Both the position numbers and the translations under genes were made by a program. The notes under the pieces are model-generated. The model saw only the letters and a list, made by a program, of their open reading frames with translations, made no database searches and was not told the DNA's origin. Shown here piece by piece: positions 19,066 through 29,325 of a stretch of DNA of 64,000 nt. The stretch spans positions 1-64,000 of the forward strand of contig NZ_JAAMOW010000011.1 in the NCBI RefSeq assembly GCF_011067135.1, written 5' to 3'. The DNA comes from Solimonas terrae (lineage in GTDB: Bacteria > Pseudomonadota > Gammaproteobacteria > Nevskiales > Nevskiaceae). How positions within the stretch are numbered: the stretch's first letter is position 1; each line of letters starts with the position of its first letter.

Positions 19066-20283
19066 TTGGCCGCCTACGAATACAGCGCGCTCGATGCCCA
19101 GGGGCGTCAGAAGAAAGGCCTGATCGAAGGCGACACACCGCGTCACGCCCGCCAGCTGCTGCGTGATCGGGGTCTGACGCCACTGGAAGTGGCGCAGGTC
19201 GCCGAGTCGCGCACCAGCGGCGGCTCCTTTCTGAGCCGCGGCGGCGCCAGCATCAGCACCGCCGAGCTGTCGCTGTTCACCCGCCAGCTGGCGATCCTCG
19301 TGCGTTCCGGCCTGCCGCTCGACGAAGCGCTCACCGCGGTATCGGAGCAGAGTGAGTCCAAGCGCGTGAAGCGCATTGCGCTCGGCGTGCGCGCCGGCGT
19401 CGTCGAGGGCAATGCCCTCGCCCATTCGCTGAACCAGTTTCCGAACGCATTCCCGCCGCTGTTTCGCGCAACCGTCGAAGCCGGCGAACAGTCCGGCAAG
19501 CTCGACAACATTCTCGAACGGCTAGCCGACTACGTGGAGCGCCGTCAGCAGTTGCAGTCGCGCGTTATGCTGGCCTTGATCTACCCCGTGATCCTGACGG
19601 TGGTGGCGATCGGCGTCGTCGTCGCGCTGCTGACCTACGTCGTGCCGCAGGTCGTCGGCGTTTTCGACAGCATCAACGCGCAGTTGCCGCTGCTGACGCG
19701 CGCGCTGATCGCGCTGTCCGACTTCCTGCGCGAATGGGGCATCTACCTGCTGATCCTGATCGCCATCGGCGTGTTCGTCTTTGCCCGCATGATGCGCGCG
19801 ACACCGTTCAGGCGCCGCGTCCACGCGTTCATGCTGCGGGTGCCGCTGGTCGGCCGGCTGACGCGCGGCACCAATACCGGCCGTTTCACGCGCACGCTGG
19901 GCATCCTGTTCGGCTCCGGCGTGCCGATTCTCGATGCGATGCGGATTGGCACGCAGGTTGTCAGCAATCTGCCGATGCGCGAGGCGATCGACGAAGCTGC
20001 CATCAAGGTCCGTGAAGGCGCCGGGCTGTCGCGCTCGCTTGCCGCGAGCAAACTGTTCCCGCCGATCACCGTGCATCTGATCGCCAGCGGCGAATCATCC
20101 GGCCGCCTCGACGAAATGCTCGATCGCTCGGCGGAAAATCAGGAGCGCGAGGTCGAGATGCTGGTGCAGACCACGGTCAGCATCTTCGAACCGGCGCTGA
20201 TCGTCGGCATGGGCGGCATCGTGCTGCTGATCGTGCTCGCGATTCTCGTGCCGATCTTCGACCTCAACGACCTCGTCAAGTAG
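19066..20283 (+). CDS. gspF: Type II secretion system inner-membrane protein GspF
   Basis: Polytopic platform protein that couples GspE to the pseudopilus. The 405-residue product has the two T2SF repeats, with conserved LSLFTRQLAILVRSGLPLDE and FTRTLGILFGSGVPILDAM. Membrane segments are near 167-192, 218-240 and 375-395. The start is a TTG (19066) with an AGG seven bases upstream, and it gives the family-typical beginning AAYEYSALDAQG. A 103-bp gap separates it from gspE. gspG to gspM do not follow; glk lies convergent immediately downstream. Confidence 0.94.
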   Translation: MAAYEYSALDAQGRQKKGLIEGDTPRHARQLLRDRGLTPLEVAQVAESRTSGGSFLSRGGASISTAELSLFTRQLAILVRSGLPLDEALTAVSEQSESKRVKRIALGVRAGVVEGNALAHSLNQFPNAFPPLFRATVEAGEQSGKLDNILERLADYVERRQQLQSRVMLALIYPVILTVVAIGVVVALLTYVVPQVVGVFDSINAQLPLLTRALIALSDFLREWGIYLLILIAIGVFVFARMMRATPFRRRVHAFMLRVPLVGRLTRGTNTGRFTRTLGILFGSGVPILDAMRIGTQVVSNLPMREAIDEAAIKVREGAGLSRSLAASKLFPPITVHLIASGESSGRLDEMLDRSAENQEREVEMLVQTTVSIFEPALIVGMGGIVLLIVLAILVPIFDLNDLVK

Positions 20284-20292
20284 GCTTGGCTC

Positions 20293-20345
20293 AAGCCGTC
20301 CATGGCGCTGCAGTCCGGCCCGGCCCACCATGGCCGCGGGTTCGA
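20293..20345. repeat. Degenerate REP-like element between gspF and glk
   Basis: GCCGTCCATGGCG followed by CCGGCCCGGCCCACCATGGC and CGCGGGTTCGA match the small and large palindromes of the REP-like family in order, but with several stem mismatches and no GATC. The element fills most of the 64-bp convergent gap between gspF and glk. Confidence 0.5.
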
Positions 20346-20347
20346 CC

Positions 20348-21349
20348 TCAACGATCCGGTCTGGCAAGCAGGCCACGCGCGGCCGCGCCGAGCAGCCCCG
20401 GCTGAGGGTGGGTGATCGCCAGCACCGGCACGCGCTTCATCAGCGTCTCGAAGCGCCCCTTCGATTCAAAACGGCCGCGAAAACCGCCGCGCTCGATCCA
20501 CGGCAACAGCTTCTGCGTGATGCCACCGGCAAGATAGACGCCGCCCCAGGCGCCGTGCATCAGCACGGCATCGCCGGCGAATGCGCCCAGCAATTCGCAG
20601 AACAAGGCGACGCTGCGACCGCAAGCACTCTCGGGGGCGGCAGCGGCTTGCCGACTGATCTGTTCCGGCGTGTCGACGCTGGCAGGCTCGCCGTCGACCG
20701 CACAGACGGCGCGATAGAGATTGAGCAAGCCCTGCCCCGACAGCAGGCGCTCCGCCGAAATGCGCGGGTGATCGCGCCACAGGGCCTCGAGCAGTTTCAG
20801 CTCGTACGCGTTGCCCGGTGCAAACCCGACGTGGCCGCCCTCGGTTTCGATGACGATGGACACGCCGCCGCGGCGCGCGAGCGCACCGACTCCGAGCCCC
20901 GTCCCGGGCCCGAGCACCACGTAATGACCATCGCCGCCGTCGCCTGCCAGCGTTGTTGTATCGACGCCGATCGCCCGCACGTCGTCACGGCGCAAATTGG
21001 CCACGGCATGCGCGACGGCCGCGAAATCGTTGATCAGCACCAGCGCCTCGAGCGCCAGCTCCGTCTGCAATGCACGTACGGAGAACGACCAGGGGCTGTT
21101 GGTGAAGCGGATCGCGTCGCTGGTGACGGGCGACGCCACGGCAAAGACCCCGGTGCGCGGACGCTCCGTGCCGAGCGAGGCGAGATAGTCCCCGGCCGCA
21201 GCCGCCAGGGTCGGGTACTCGGAAGCGCGCAGCTCGCGTATCGCTGCCAGGGTCGGCCGTCCCTGTCCGTCGGCGTCCGCGATCGCGAAGCGCGCGTTGG
21301 TGCCGCCAATGTCGGCGACGAGGAAACTCGACGGGGAGATCACGGTCAT
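20348..21349 (-). CDS. glk: Glucokinase
   Basis: Cytoplasmic ATP-dependent kinase that converts glucose to glucose-6-phosphate. The 333-residue protein belongs to the proteobacterial Glk family. It has the phosphate-binding start FLVADIGGTNARFAIAD, the substrate loop with LINDFAAVAHAV, the GPGTGLGVGAL motif, EGGHVGFAP, and AGGITQKLLPWI near the C-terminus. It lies 71 bp after plsX on the same strand, where fabH and the fab genes are found in many relatives, so the yceD-rpmF-plsX cluster has a different neighbour here. Confidence 0.95.
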   Translation of the reverse strand: MTVISPSSFLVADIGGTNARFAIADADGQGRPTLAAIRELRASEYPTLAAAAGDYLASLGTERPRTGVFAVASPVTSDAIRFTNSPWSFSVRALQTELALEALVLINDFAAVAHAVANLRRDDVRAIGVDTTTLAGDGGDGHYVVLGPGTGLGVGALARRGGVSIVIETEGGHVGFAPGNAYELKLLEALWRDHPRISAERLLSGQGLLNLYRAVCAVDGEPASVDTPEQISRQAAAAPESACGRSVALFCELLGAFAGDAVLMHGAWGGVYLAGGITQKLLPWIERGGFRGRFESKGRFETLMKRVPVLAITHPQPGLLGAAARGLLARPDR

Positions 21350-21420
21350 TTCGGAAAGTCGCGACGCGCAGGAAACCAGCGGCGATTCTAACGATCCGAA
21401 CCGGCGACGACGCGCGCCGC

Positions 21421-22473
21421 TCAGGCCAGCTTCGCGTCCGGCGCGCGTTCCGGCAGCGCATCGGCCAGCAGGCGGGCGATGCGGCTCGGCACGTCGTTCT
21501 CGACTTCGCGCAGGGCGACGCGAATCGCCGCAGCGAACGCCTGCGCATCGGCACTGCCGTGCGACTTGATGACGATGCCATTGACGCCGACGAAGCTCGC
21601 GCCGTTGTAGTTGCGCGGGTCCATGCGTTTGCCGAGCGCCTTGAGCGCCGGCATCGCCGCCAGCGCCGCCATCTTGGTGAACATCGAGCGCGTGAATTCC
21701 TGCTTGATGAAGTGATAGATCAGCTTGGCCACACCTTCGCCGGTCTTCAGTGCGATGTTGCCGGTGAAGCCGTCGCAGACCACGACGTCGACGTCGCGCA
21801 GGAACACGCCGTCGCCTTCGATGAACCCGACGTAGTTAAGGGTCGACGCCTGCAGAAGCTGCGCGCTCTGCTTGATGACGTCATTGCCCTTGATCTCTTC
21901 CTCGCCGATGTTGAGCAAGGCGACCTTGGGGCGCGGAATGTCGTAGATCGCGGTCACCAGCGCCGAACCCATCACGGCGAACTGGAAGAGCTGCTCGGCG
22001 TTGCATTCGGCATTGGCGCCGAGATCGAGCATGTGGACGTGGCCGTTCATCGACGGAATCGGCGAAATCATTGCCGGCCGGTCGATGCCCTTCAGGGTCT
22101 TGAGCACGAACTTGGCGGTCGCCATCAGGGCGCCGGTGTTGCCGGCCGACACGACGGCGTGCGCGCGACCGTCGCGCACCAGATTGATCGCCACGCGCAT
22201 CGATGAATCCTTCTTGCCGCGCAGCGCCCTGGATGGCGATTCGTCCATCGCCACCACTTCACTGGCGTGCTGCAGGCTGATGCGCAACAGCGTTTCGGCC
22301 GCCGGCTTGCGCGCCTTGAGCGCGGCCGAAATCTGATCCTGGTCACCGACCAGAATCAGCTGCAACACCGGGAATTCGGCCAACACCGAAAGAGCGGCGT
22401 CCACGGCCATGTTCAGGCCGTGATCGCCGCTCATGGCGTCGATCGCCAAAACGACGGGAGCCGTGGCGGTCAT
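21421..22473 (-). CDS. plsX: Phosphate acyltransferase PlsX
   Basis: Peripheral membrane enzyme that converts acyl-ACP to acyl-phosphate, the first step toward phosphatidic acid with PlsY. The 350-residue length is typical. Diagnostic stretches are LAIDAMSGDHGLNMAVDAAL near the start, VSAGNTGALMATAKFVLKTL, and VDVVVCDGFTGNIALKTGEG. It follows rpmF by 28 bp, so yceD-rpmF-plsX is the conserved operon. The fatty-acid synthesis genes that usually follow are absent. Confidence 0.96.
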   Translation of the reverse strand: MTATAPVVLAIDAMSGDHGLNMAVDAALSVLAEFPVLQLILVGDQDQISAALKARKPAAETLLRISLQHASEVVAMDESPSRALRGKKDSSMRVAINLVRDGRAHAVVSAGNTGALMATAKFVLKTLKGIDRPAMISPIPSMNGHVHMLDLGANAECNAEQLFQFAVMGSALVTAIYDIPRPKVALLNIGEEEIKGNDVIKQSAQLLQASTLNYVGFIEGDGVFLRDVDVVVCDGFTGNIALKTGEGVAKLIYHFIKQEFTRSMFTKMAALAAMPALKALGKRMDPRNYNGASFVGVNGIVIKSHGSADAQAFAAAIRVALREVENDVPSRIARLLADALPERAPDAKLA

Positions 22474-22501
22474 GCCGACGGCGCGGTCCTGAAGTCGGAC
22501 C

Positions 22502-22705
22502 TTATTCGGCAGCGTCGGTGGTGGCCGGGCTGGTGTCGATGACCTTCTTGCCGCGGTAGAAACCGTCGGCCGTCACGTGGTGGCGGCGATGCGTCTCGCC
22601 CGAGGTCGGATCGGTCGACAGCGCCGGCGCCGTGGCCTTGTTCTTCCAGTGGGCGTGGCGATGGCCGCGCTTGGCGCGGGACTTCTTGGAATCTTGGACT
22701 GCCAT
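22502..22705 (-). CDS. rpmF: Large ribosomal subunit protein bL32
   Basis: Structural protein of the 50S subunit. The 67-residue product begins [20 protein letters not shown] and carries the [20 protein letters not shown] signature. It lacks the CxxC zinc motif, so it is the zinc-independent form, as in E. coli. It has about ten extra C-terminal residues compared with E. coli L32. It lies between yceD and plsX, as expected. Confidence 0.97.
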   Translation of the reverse strand: MAVQDSKKSRAKRGHRHAHWKNKATAPALSTDPTSGETHRRHHVTADGFYRGKKVIDTSPATTDAAE

Positions 22706-22736
22706 GGTTCAACTCCGTCGGGCGGATGCCCTAACT

Positions 22737-23243
22737 CTATTTGCCTAAGCGTTCTTTCAGTGCCGCGAATGGGTTTACTTCCCGGCGGACGGCGTCTTCA
22801 TCCCCTTTCGGGGTCGTCGACGCCTGGACAGCATTTTCGCACGATTCGCAACGCGGCAGCATCGGCAAGGCCAACAGGATCTCGTCCTCGACGATCTCCC
22901 GCAGCGGCAAGCGGTCATCCTGCACTCGATACGGGTCCGTCTCGTGCAAGACGGCCTGCTCTTCCTCTTCGGTGTGGACCAGTCGCAGGTCGACATCGAC
23001 ATGCAAGGGCCACGCAATCCGCGCATCACAGCGCTGGCAGCTCAGCACCAGCTCGCCATCGATCGTGCCTTGCAAAAGCTCGCGACCGGGCGACTTGTGC
23101 GCGTGCAACTCGACCTGCAGCTCGCCGACATCGTCCGCCAGCACTTCGCGCAAACGCTCCAGGCTGCCCAGCGGCACATGACCGCTGTAGGCTTGCCGCT
23201 GCGTCAGTGCCGATGACGCCACCACGCTATGCGGAATCGGCAT
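22737..23243 (-). CDS. yceD: YceD family protein (DUF177), 23S rRNA accumulation protein
   Basis: Small soluble protein that, in enterobacteria, is needed for normal 23S rRNA levels. The 168-residue product contains the two characteristic Cys pairs: SCQRCD near the middle and CESCEN near the end. An acidic block with VEDEILLALPMLP lies between them. Its stop codon is 31 bp from the rpmF start. The link between YceD, ribosome synthesis (rpmF) and phospholipid synthesis (plsX) is the conserved context. Confidence 0.92.
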   Translation of the reverse strand: MPIPHSVVASSALTQRQAYSGHVPLGSLERLREVLADDVGELQVELHAHKSPGRELLQGTIDGELVLSCQRCDARIAWPLHVDVDLRLVHTEEEEQAVLHETDPYRVQDDRLPLREIVEDEILLALPMLPRCESCENAVQASTTPKGDEDAVRREVNPFAALKERLGK

Positions 23244-23309
23244 GCCTGCTCCGGCCCCGAAAAAGGGCGCGAAGCATAGTCACACCCCTGTCAAAAGTCA
23301 AAAGAATCA

Positions 23310-23936
23310 ATGGCTAAATCTTCATCTTCGGAGCAGGCGGCGAATGCCGTCGGGATCTCGGCGCAAACCCCGCTGATTCTCGCTTCGGCATCGCGCTACC
23401 GCGCCGAGCTGCTGGCGCGACTGCAGATCGACTTCGTCGCCGAAGCTTCGAGCGTCGACGAAACCGCGCGCGACGGCGAGGACGCGGCGGCGCTGACACA
23501 GCGGCTGGCGCGCGCGAAGGCCGAAGTGCTGGGTGGCAAGCACCCCCGGCGGTGGATACTCGGTTCCGATCAGGCCGCAGCGCTCGACGAGCGGATCCTC
23601 GGCAAGCCGGGCGACATCGCGCAGGCCCAGGCGCAGCTGGCGGCCTGCTCGGGCCGCGAAGTGCGCTTTCACACGGCCGTCGTGCTCCTGCAGGGCAAGA
23701 CCATCCATCGCGCGCTCGACATCACGACGGTGCGTTTCCGCCAGCTGAGCGCGGCCGAGATCGAACGCTATGTCGCCGCCGAGCCGGCGCTGGACTGCGC
23801 CGGCAGCTTCAAGTGCGAGGGCTACGGCATCAGCCTGTTCGACGCGATCGAGTCCAGCGATCCGACCGCGCTGATCGGCCTGCCGCTGATCAGTGTGCGC
23901 CGTCTGCTTGCGCAGGTCGGCCTGGCACGTCCCTGA
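23310..23936 (+). CDS. Maf family nucleotide pyrophosphatase
   Basis: House-cleaning pyrophosphatase that hydrolyses modified nucleoside triphosphates. The 208-residue protein has an extended N-terminus of about 20 residues before the fold begins. The fold shows PLILASASRYRAELL (phosphate loop), the catalytic region GSDQAAALDERILGKPG, and DCAGSFKCEGYGISLFDAIE. The sequence resembles the YceF (m7GTP-preferring) branch more than the YhdE branch, and its position divergent from yceD matches E. coli yceF. The substrate assignment is inferred. Confidence 0.92.
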   Translation: MAKSSSSEQAANAVGISAQTPLILASASRYRAELLARLQIDFVAEASSVDETARDGEDAAALTQRLARAKAEVLGGKHPRRWILGSDQAAALDERILGKPGDIAQAQAQLAACSGREVRFHTAVVLLQGKTIHRALDITTVRFRQLSAAEIERYVAAEPALDCAGSFKCEGYGISLFDAIESSDPTALIGLPLISVRRLLAQVGLARP

Positions 23937-24038
23937 GGTCTGTGCCCATCGAACGGCCGCAGATCGAAGGCCGGGAACTAAATCCGCGACGCGGCCCTCT
24001 ATCAACGTGCTTTGCCACCGCGACGAGGAACTTCGTAG

Positions 24039-25039
<1,001 letters not shown>

Positions 25040-25043
<4 letters not shown>

Positions 25044-25933
25044 TCCTGCCCGATCTCGACGAATTGCTGGCGCTGCGCGGCGCGGCGCAGGGGCTGAAGC
25101 TCGGCGCGCGACGTGCAGCCCTCGCCCAGCTTCAGGGCGGCCACCGCAGCGCTCAGCGCGGGCGCGGCCTGGAGGTCGAAGAAGTACGGCCCTACGCAGC
25201 GGGTGACGATGCGCGCAGCATCGACTGGCGCGTCACCGCAAGGCGCGGCCGACTGCACACCAAGCTGTATCGCGAAGATCGCGAACGCCCGGTATGGCTG
25301 CTCGCCGATCTGCATGCCGGCCTGTTCTTCGGCAGTCGGCGCCAGCTGAAGTCGGCGCTGCTGCTGCGCACCGCGGCGATGCTCGGCTGGGCGGCGGTCA
25401 ACGGCGGCGACCGCCTCGGCGCCGTACTGGCCGATGGCCAGACCGAGCCTCTGATCCTGCCACCGCGGGCGCGTCAGGCCGGCGTGCTGCCATTCCTCGA
25501 AGCCCTCGTCGAACGCCAGCCGCGCGCGCCAGGCCGCGCTGCGGCGGACAGCCTGCAGCGTGCCCTGCAGACCGTGCAGCCCCTGCTCAGGCCCGGCAGC
25601 ATGCTGCTGCTGCTCAGCGACTTCAGCGGCCTCGACGAGCACGGCGAGATGCAGCTCGCCAGCGCCGCGGCCCGCTGTGACTGCCGCCTGCTGTGGCTGA
25701 GCGACCCCCTCGAATCGAGCGGCCTGCCGCGTGGCCAGTACCGCCTCGGCCTGCCGGGCCGACTCTGGTGGCTGGACGGCGAGCGCAGCCGCGACGCCTG
25801 GCAGTCGGTCTGGCGTGAGCGAGAACATCGCCTCGAAGCCGTGACACGCCGTCTCGGTCTGCCGCTGGCGAGGCTGACGACCGCCGATCCGGTGACCGTC
25901 ACGCTGCCACGTCTGCTGCGCGAGGCCGCATGA
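25040..25933 (+). CDS. DUF58 domain protein of the MoxR/Bat operon
   Basis: A 297-residue protein with the DUF58 signature VRPYAAGDDARSIDWRVTAR (about 54-73) and a degenerate VWA-like fold (PVWLLADLHAG, MLLLLSDFSGL). The start is a TTG at 25040, read from TTGATC, which overlaps the moxR stop codon. No ATG gives a complete domain. No membrane segment is obvious, unlike longer DUF58 proteins. It probably bridges the MoxR ATPase and the membrane-bound Bat proteins, by family context. Confidence 0.88.
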
Positions 25934-26397
25934 ACGGCGCGACCGACAATTGGCTGGACCAGCTCGCCCCGGCCCACGCACCCGCCCCGCCCGGCTGGTG
26001 GCCGCCGGCGCCGGGCTGGTGGTTGCTGCTGGCCATCGTGATCATCACCGTCACGACGCTCGCGATCATCTGGCTGCGCCCGACGCAACGTCGCCGTCGC
26101 AGTGCGCTGCGCGAATTGCGCGGCCTCGAAAGCGGCCCCGGGGACGACATCGCGCTGGCTTGCGGCCTGGAAAATCTGCTGCGCCGCTACGCGCTGGCGC
26201 AATTCGGTCGTGACAGCGTCGCACGGCTCAGCGGCGATTCGTGGCTGGCATTCCTTGCCGCGCATGGCGGCGGCGCGCTGGCCGGCGATGCCGGTCGTGA
26301 TCTCCTGCGCTCCGCCTACGGCGGCGGCGCACCGGGCGCGGCGCGCGCCCTGTGGTTGCAGGGTGCGCGCGGATTCCTGCGGAGCCGGCACAAGTGA
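25930..26397 (+). CDS. DUF4381 membrane protein
   Basis: A 155-residue protein with one membrane helix (about residues 29-50, GWWLLLAIVIITVTTLAIIW) after a Pro/Trp-rich start. A helical cytoplasmic domain follows, with RSALRELRGLESGPGDD and LENLLRRYAL. This matches the DUF4381 proteins regularly found between DUF58 and the first VWA gene in gammaproteobacterial Bat operons. ATG overlaps the DUF58 stop, and its own stop overlaps the next GTG. Function unknown. Confidence 0.85.
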   Translation: MNGATDNWLDQLAPAHAPAPPGWWPPAPGWWLLLAIVIITVTTLAIIWLRPTQRRRRSALRELRGLESGPGDDIALACGLENLLRRYALAQFGRDSVARLSGDSWLAFLAAHGGGALAGDAGRDLLRSAYGGGAPGAARALWLQGARGFLRSRHK

Positions 26398-27359
26398 TTC
26401 ACTTTGCCTGGCCAGGGATGCTCTTGTGCCTGCCGCTGCCATGGCTGCTGGCGCGCTGGCTGCCGGTGGCTCGGCCCGACGGCGCGGCGCTGTTCGTGCC
26501 ATTCGCCGCAACGGTTGCCGCGCAAGGCACGCTCGGCGCCAGTCCCCGGCCGCGCTGGCGGCAGCTGCTGTTCGTGCTGATCTGGCTGGCACTGATCGCG
26601 GCGGCCGTGCGACCGCAATGGCTGGGCGCACCGGAACCGGTGCCGACCACCGGACGACGACTGCTGCTTGCCGTCGACGTGTCCGGGTCGATGGCCACTC
26701 AGGACATGGCCGGCGGCTACAGCCGCCTGCAGGTAGTGCAGAGCATCGCCGGTGATTTCATCCGGCGCCGCCATGGCGATCAGGTCGGGCTGATCCTGTT
26801 CGGCACCCAGCCATATCTGCAGGCACCGCTGACCACCGATCTGAAGACGGTGGACCAGTTCCTCGGCGAAGCAGTGGTCGGCATTGCCGGCAAACAGACC
26901 GCGATCGGCGACGCCATCGGCCTGGCGATCAAGCGCCTGCGCGCGGACCCGGCGCAGGCGCATCACGCCGGCGACACGGTGCTGATCCTGCTGACTGACG
27001 GCGAAAACACCGCAGGCGCGATGCCGCCGCTGAATGCCGCAAAGCTGGCCGCCGATTCGAAGCTGCGGGTCTACACGATCGGCGTCGGTGCACCGGTCGA
27101 GAACGGCTTCTTCGGCAGCAGCGGCAACACCGATCTCGACGAGGACACCCTGAAGAAGATCGCCGCGGCGACCGGCGGTGAATATTTCCGCGCCAACGAT
27201 GCCGGCGATCTGCGCAAGATATACGCGCGCATCGATCAGCTCGAACCGGCCGCGGGTCGCGATCAGTGGTACCGGCCGAGCAGCGAATGGTTTGCCTGGC
27301 CGCTGACGCTGGCCCTGCTGCTGAGCGTACCGGCGGTCGTCCTGCGAGGCCGGTCATGA
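26394..27359 (+). CDS. BatA-like von Willebrand factor A membrane protein
   Basis: A 321-residue protein with membrane helices at the N-terminus (about 5-20 and 58-75) and the C-terminus (about 300-317). They flank a VWA domain with an intact MIDAS, LLLAVDVSGSMATQDM (DxSxS), then GLILFGTQPYL and LLTDGENTAG. The start is GTG at 26394, overlapping the previous stop; the upstream ATG (26352) would run through DUF4381 in another frame. It probably faces the periplasm or cytoplasm as a metal-dependent protein-binding module. The Bat name is by homology. Confidence 0.9.
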   Translation: MIHFAWPGMLLCLPLPWLLARWLPVARPDGAALFVPFAATVAAQGTLGASPRPRWRQLLFVLIWLALIAAAVRPQWLGAPEPVPTTGRRLLLAVDVSGSMATQDMAGGYSRLQVVQSIAGDFIRRRHGDQVGLILFGTQPYLQAPLTTDLKTVDQFLGEAVVGIAGKQTAIGDAIGLAIKRLRADPAQAHHAGDTVLILLTDGENTAGAMPPLNAAKLAADSKLRVYTIGVGAPVENGFFGSSGNTDLDEDTLKKIAAATGGEYFRANDAGDLRKIYARIDQLEPAAGRDQWYRPSSEWFAWPLTLALLLSVPAVVLRGRS

Positions 27360-28366
27360 GCACGCTGACGAGCACATTGCAGGCATTCCATTTCCTGCGG
27401 CCGCTGTGGCTGATCGCCCTGATTCCGGCCTGGGCCCTGTGCGTGTGGCTGGCGCGGCGTCAGCGCAATGCCGGCAGCTGGTCCGGTGTCATCGACGCCG
27501 AGCTGCTGGCCAGCCTGCGGCTCGACGCCGGAATCACGACCCGCCGCAGCGCGGCATGGCCGTGGCTGGCGCTGGCCTGGACCCTGGCGCTGCTGGCGCT
27601 GGCCGGACCCAGCTGGCAGCGCGACCGGACGACAGCCTATCGCGGCGCCGATGCCTGGGTGCTGGTGCTGGACCTGTCGCCATCGATGAGTGCCCGCGAC
27701 GTATCGCCGGATCGCGTCACGCGCGCGCGCTATGCGATCGACGATCTGCTCGGCGCTGCGCACGGTGCGCGCGTGTCACTGGTGGTGTTCAGCGACGAGG
27801 CTTACACCGTCACGCCGCTGACGGACGATATCGCCACCGTACGCACGCTGCTGCCGCCACTGGCACCCGAGCTCATGCCGACACGCGGCGACAGCCTGGC
27901 ACCCGCCCTCGCGCAAGCCGACAAGCTGCTCGACGGCGTCCAGGCCAGGGCGGCACATGTCGTTGTGTTCACCGACGGCTTCGCCGATCCGGCCGCGGCG
28001 TTCGCCGCTGCCGCGAAGCTGCGCGCGCGCGGCGCGCGGCTCGACGTCGTCGGCATCGGCACGCGCGACGGCGCACCGGTCAGCGCCGACAACGGCGGTT
28101 TCGAACAGGACGACCACGGTCGGCCCGCGCTCGCACGCCTCGACACGGCGCGACTGCAACAGCTGGCAACCGCCGGCGGCGGCCGCTACACCGACCAGCA
28201 CGACATGCCGGCGCTGCTCGCGGGCTTGCAATCGCAGCACGAGTCCTTCGCTGATGCGGTGGACCAGCAGGACGTGCAAGTGCAGCACTGGCGCGACGGC
28301 GGTATATGGCTGCTGCCGCCGTTGCTGCTGCTGGGCCTGCTGCTGTCGCGCAGAGGCTGGCTGTGA
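27356..28366 (+). CDS. BatB-like von Willebrand factor A membrane protein
   Basis: A 336-residue paralogue of the preceding gene. It starts at the ATG overlapping that gene's stop codon. N-terminal helices (FLRPLWLIALIPAWALCVWL and a second near 65-80) and a C-terminal helix (LLPPLLLLGLLL) bracket the VWA domain. The MIDAS is LVLDLSPSMSARDV (DxSxS kept), with VVFSDEAYTVTPLT and VVFTDGFADP. The pair of VWA proteins in tandem is the standard BatA-BatB arrangement. Confidence 0.9.
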   Translation: MSTLTSTLQAFHFLRPLWLIALIPAWALCVWLARRQRNAGSWSGVIDAELLASLRLDAGITTRRSAAWPWLALAWTLALLALAGPSWQRDRTTAYRGADAWVLVLDLSPSMSARDVSPDRVTRARYAIDDLLGAAHGARVSLVVFSDEAYTVTPLTDDIATVRTLLPPLAPELMPTRGDSLAPALAQADKLLDGVQARAAHVVVFTDGFADPAAAFAAAAKLRARGARLDVVGIGTRDGAPVSADNGGFEQDDHGRPALARLDTARLQQLATAGGGRYTDQHDMPALLAGLQSQHESFADAVDQQDVQVQHWRDGGIWLLPPLLLLGLLLSRRGWL

Positions 28367-29325
28367 ATCGCCGCACCGTGCTCGCACTCGGCGCCGCAGC
28401 GAGCATCGCGTTCGTCGGCAGCGCGCAGGCCGCCGACTCCTGGAATCGCCTGTGGCGCAATGCCGATCAACGCGGCGAACAGCTGCTGCACGAAGGCAAG
28501 GCGGCCGATGCAGCCCGGACCTATCGCGATCCGCATCGCAAGGCCTACGCCGAGCTCGCAGCCGGTGACTACGCGGCCGCAGCCCGGGACTTCGGCCGCT
28601 TCGACGATGGCGACTCGCAATACAACCGCGGCAATGCGCTGGCGCACAGCGGCGATCTGAGCGGCGCGTTGCAGGCATACGATGCGGCGCTGGCCCGCGA
28701 TCCGCACAACGAAGATGCCAGACATAACCGCGATCTCGTCGACAAGGCGCTCAAGCAACAGCAACAGCAACAGCAACAAGGGTCGCCGCAATCGCAGCGG
28801 AAAAGCCGGCAGCAAGGCGGCGGACAGAACCAGTCGGGTGACGCCCAAAAATCGTCGCAATCGTCGCAGTCGTCGCCATCCGGAACGCAGCCGCAGTCCA
28901 CGCCGGATGCGCAAGCACAGGCCGCTCGGCACGCCGCGAAATCTTCTACCTCACCGGCATCGCCGGACGGCGACAAGGGCAGCGCATCAGCCTCGAGCGC
29001 GACACCGGTGCGCTCCGCGCCGCAAGCGAACGGCAAACCGCCGTCGAGTGAACCCGGAAACACCGCGCAGGATCGCGCAGCCGAACAGGCGCAGGCGCGG
29101 CGCGATGCGCAGGATGCCGTCAGCGCGAAGCAGTCCGAGTCCGCGGCGCCAGCCGCGCAACCGCCACCGCAAGCCGCCACTGGCGGCGAGGACCGGAAAA
29201 AAACCGAGCAGCAGATCGCCGAGGAACAATGGCTGCGCCAGATTCCGGACGATCCGGGCGGGCTCTTGCGACGCAAATTCATGATCGAACACCTGATGCG
29301 GCAACAACAGGATGGTCCGCAATGA
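28363..29325 (+). CDS. BatC-like TPR protein with Gln-rich tail
   Basis: A 320-residue exported protein. The GTG at 28363, which overlaps the batB stop, gives a signal peptide ending GSAQA. A short TPR region follows (about 35-130), with QYNRGNALAHSGDLSGALQAYDAAL, typical of BatC. The rest (about 130-295) is low-complexity Gln/Ser/Ala/Pro sequence. A conserved end, EEQWLRQIPDDPGGLLRRKF, probably contacts a membrane partner. The upstream ATG (28306) would overlap batB by 60 bp and spoil the signal peptide. Confidence 0.86.
   Translation: MNRRTVLALGAAASIAFVGSAQAADSWNRLWRNADQRGEQLLHEGKAADAARTYRDPHRKAYAELAAGDYAAAARDFGRFDDGDSQYNRGNALAHSGDLSGALQAYDAALARDPHNEDARHNRDLVDKALKQQQQQQQQGSPQSQRKSRQQGGGQNQSGDAQKSSQSSQSSPSGTQPQSTPDAQAQAARHAAKSSTSPASPDGDKGSASASSATPVRSAPQANGKPPSSEPGNTAQDRAAEQAQARRDAQDAVSAKQSESAAPAAQPPPQAATGGEDRKKTEQQIAEEQWLRQIPDDPGGLLRRKFMIEHLMRQQQDGPQ
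28754..28780. repeat. Glutamine-codon microsatellite in the batC-like gene
   Basis: CAACAG is repeated about four times and encodes eight consecutive glutamines just after the TPR region. Perfect hexamer repetition could allow length change by slippage without loss of frame, because six bases equal two codons. Confidence 0.6.
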
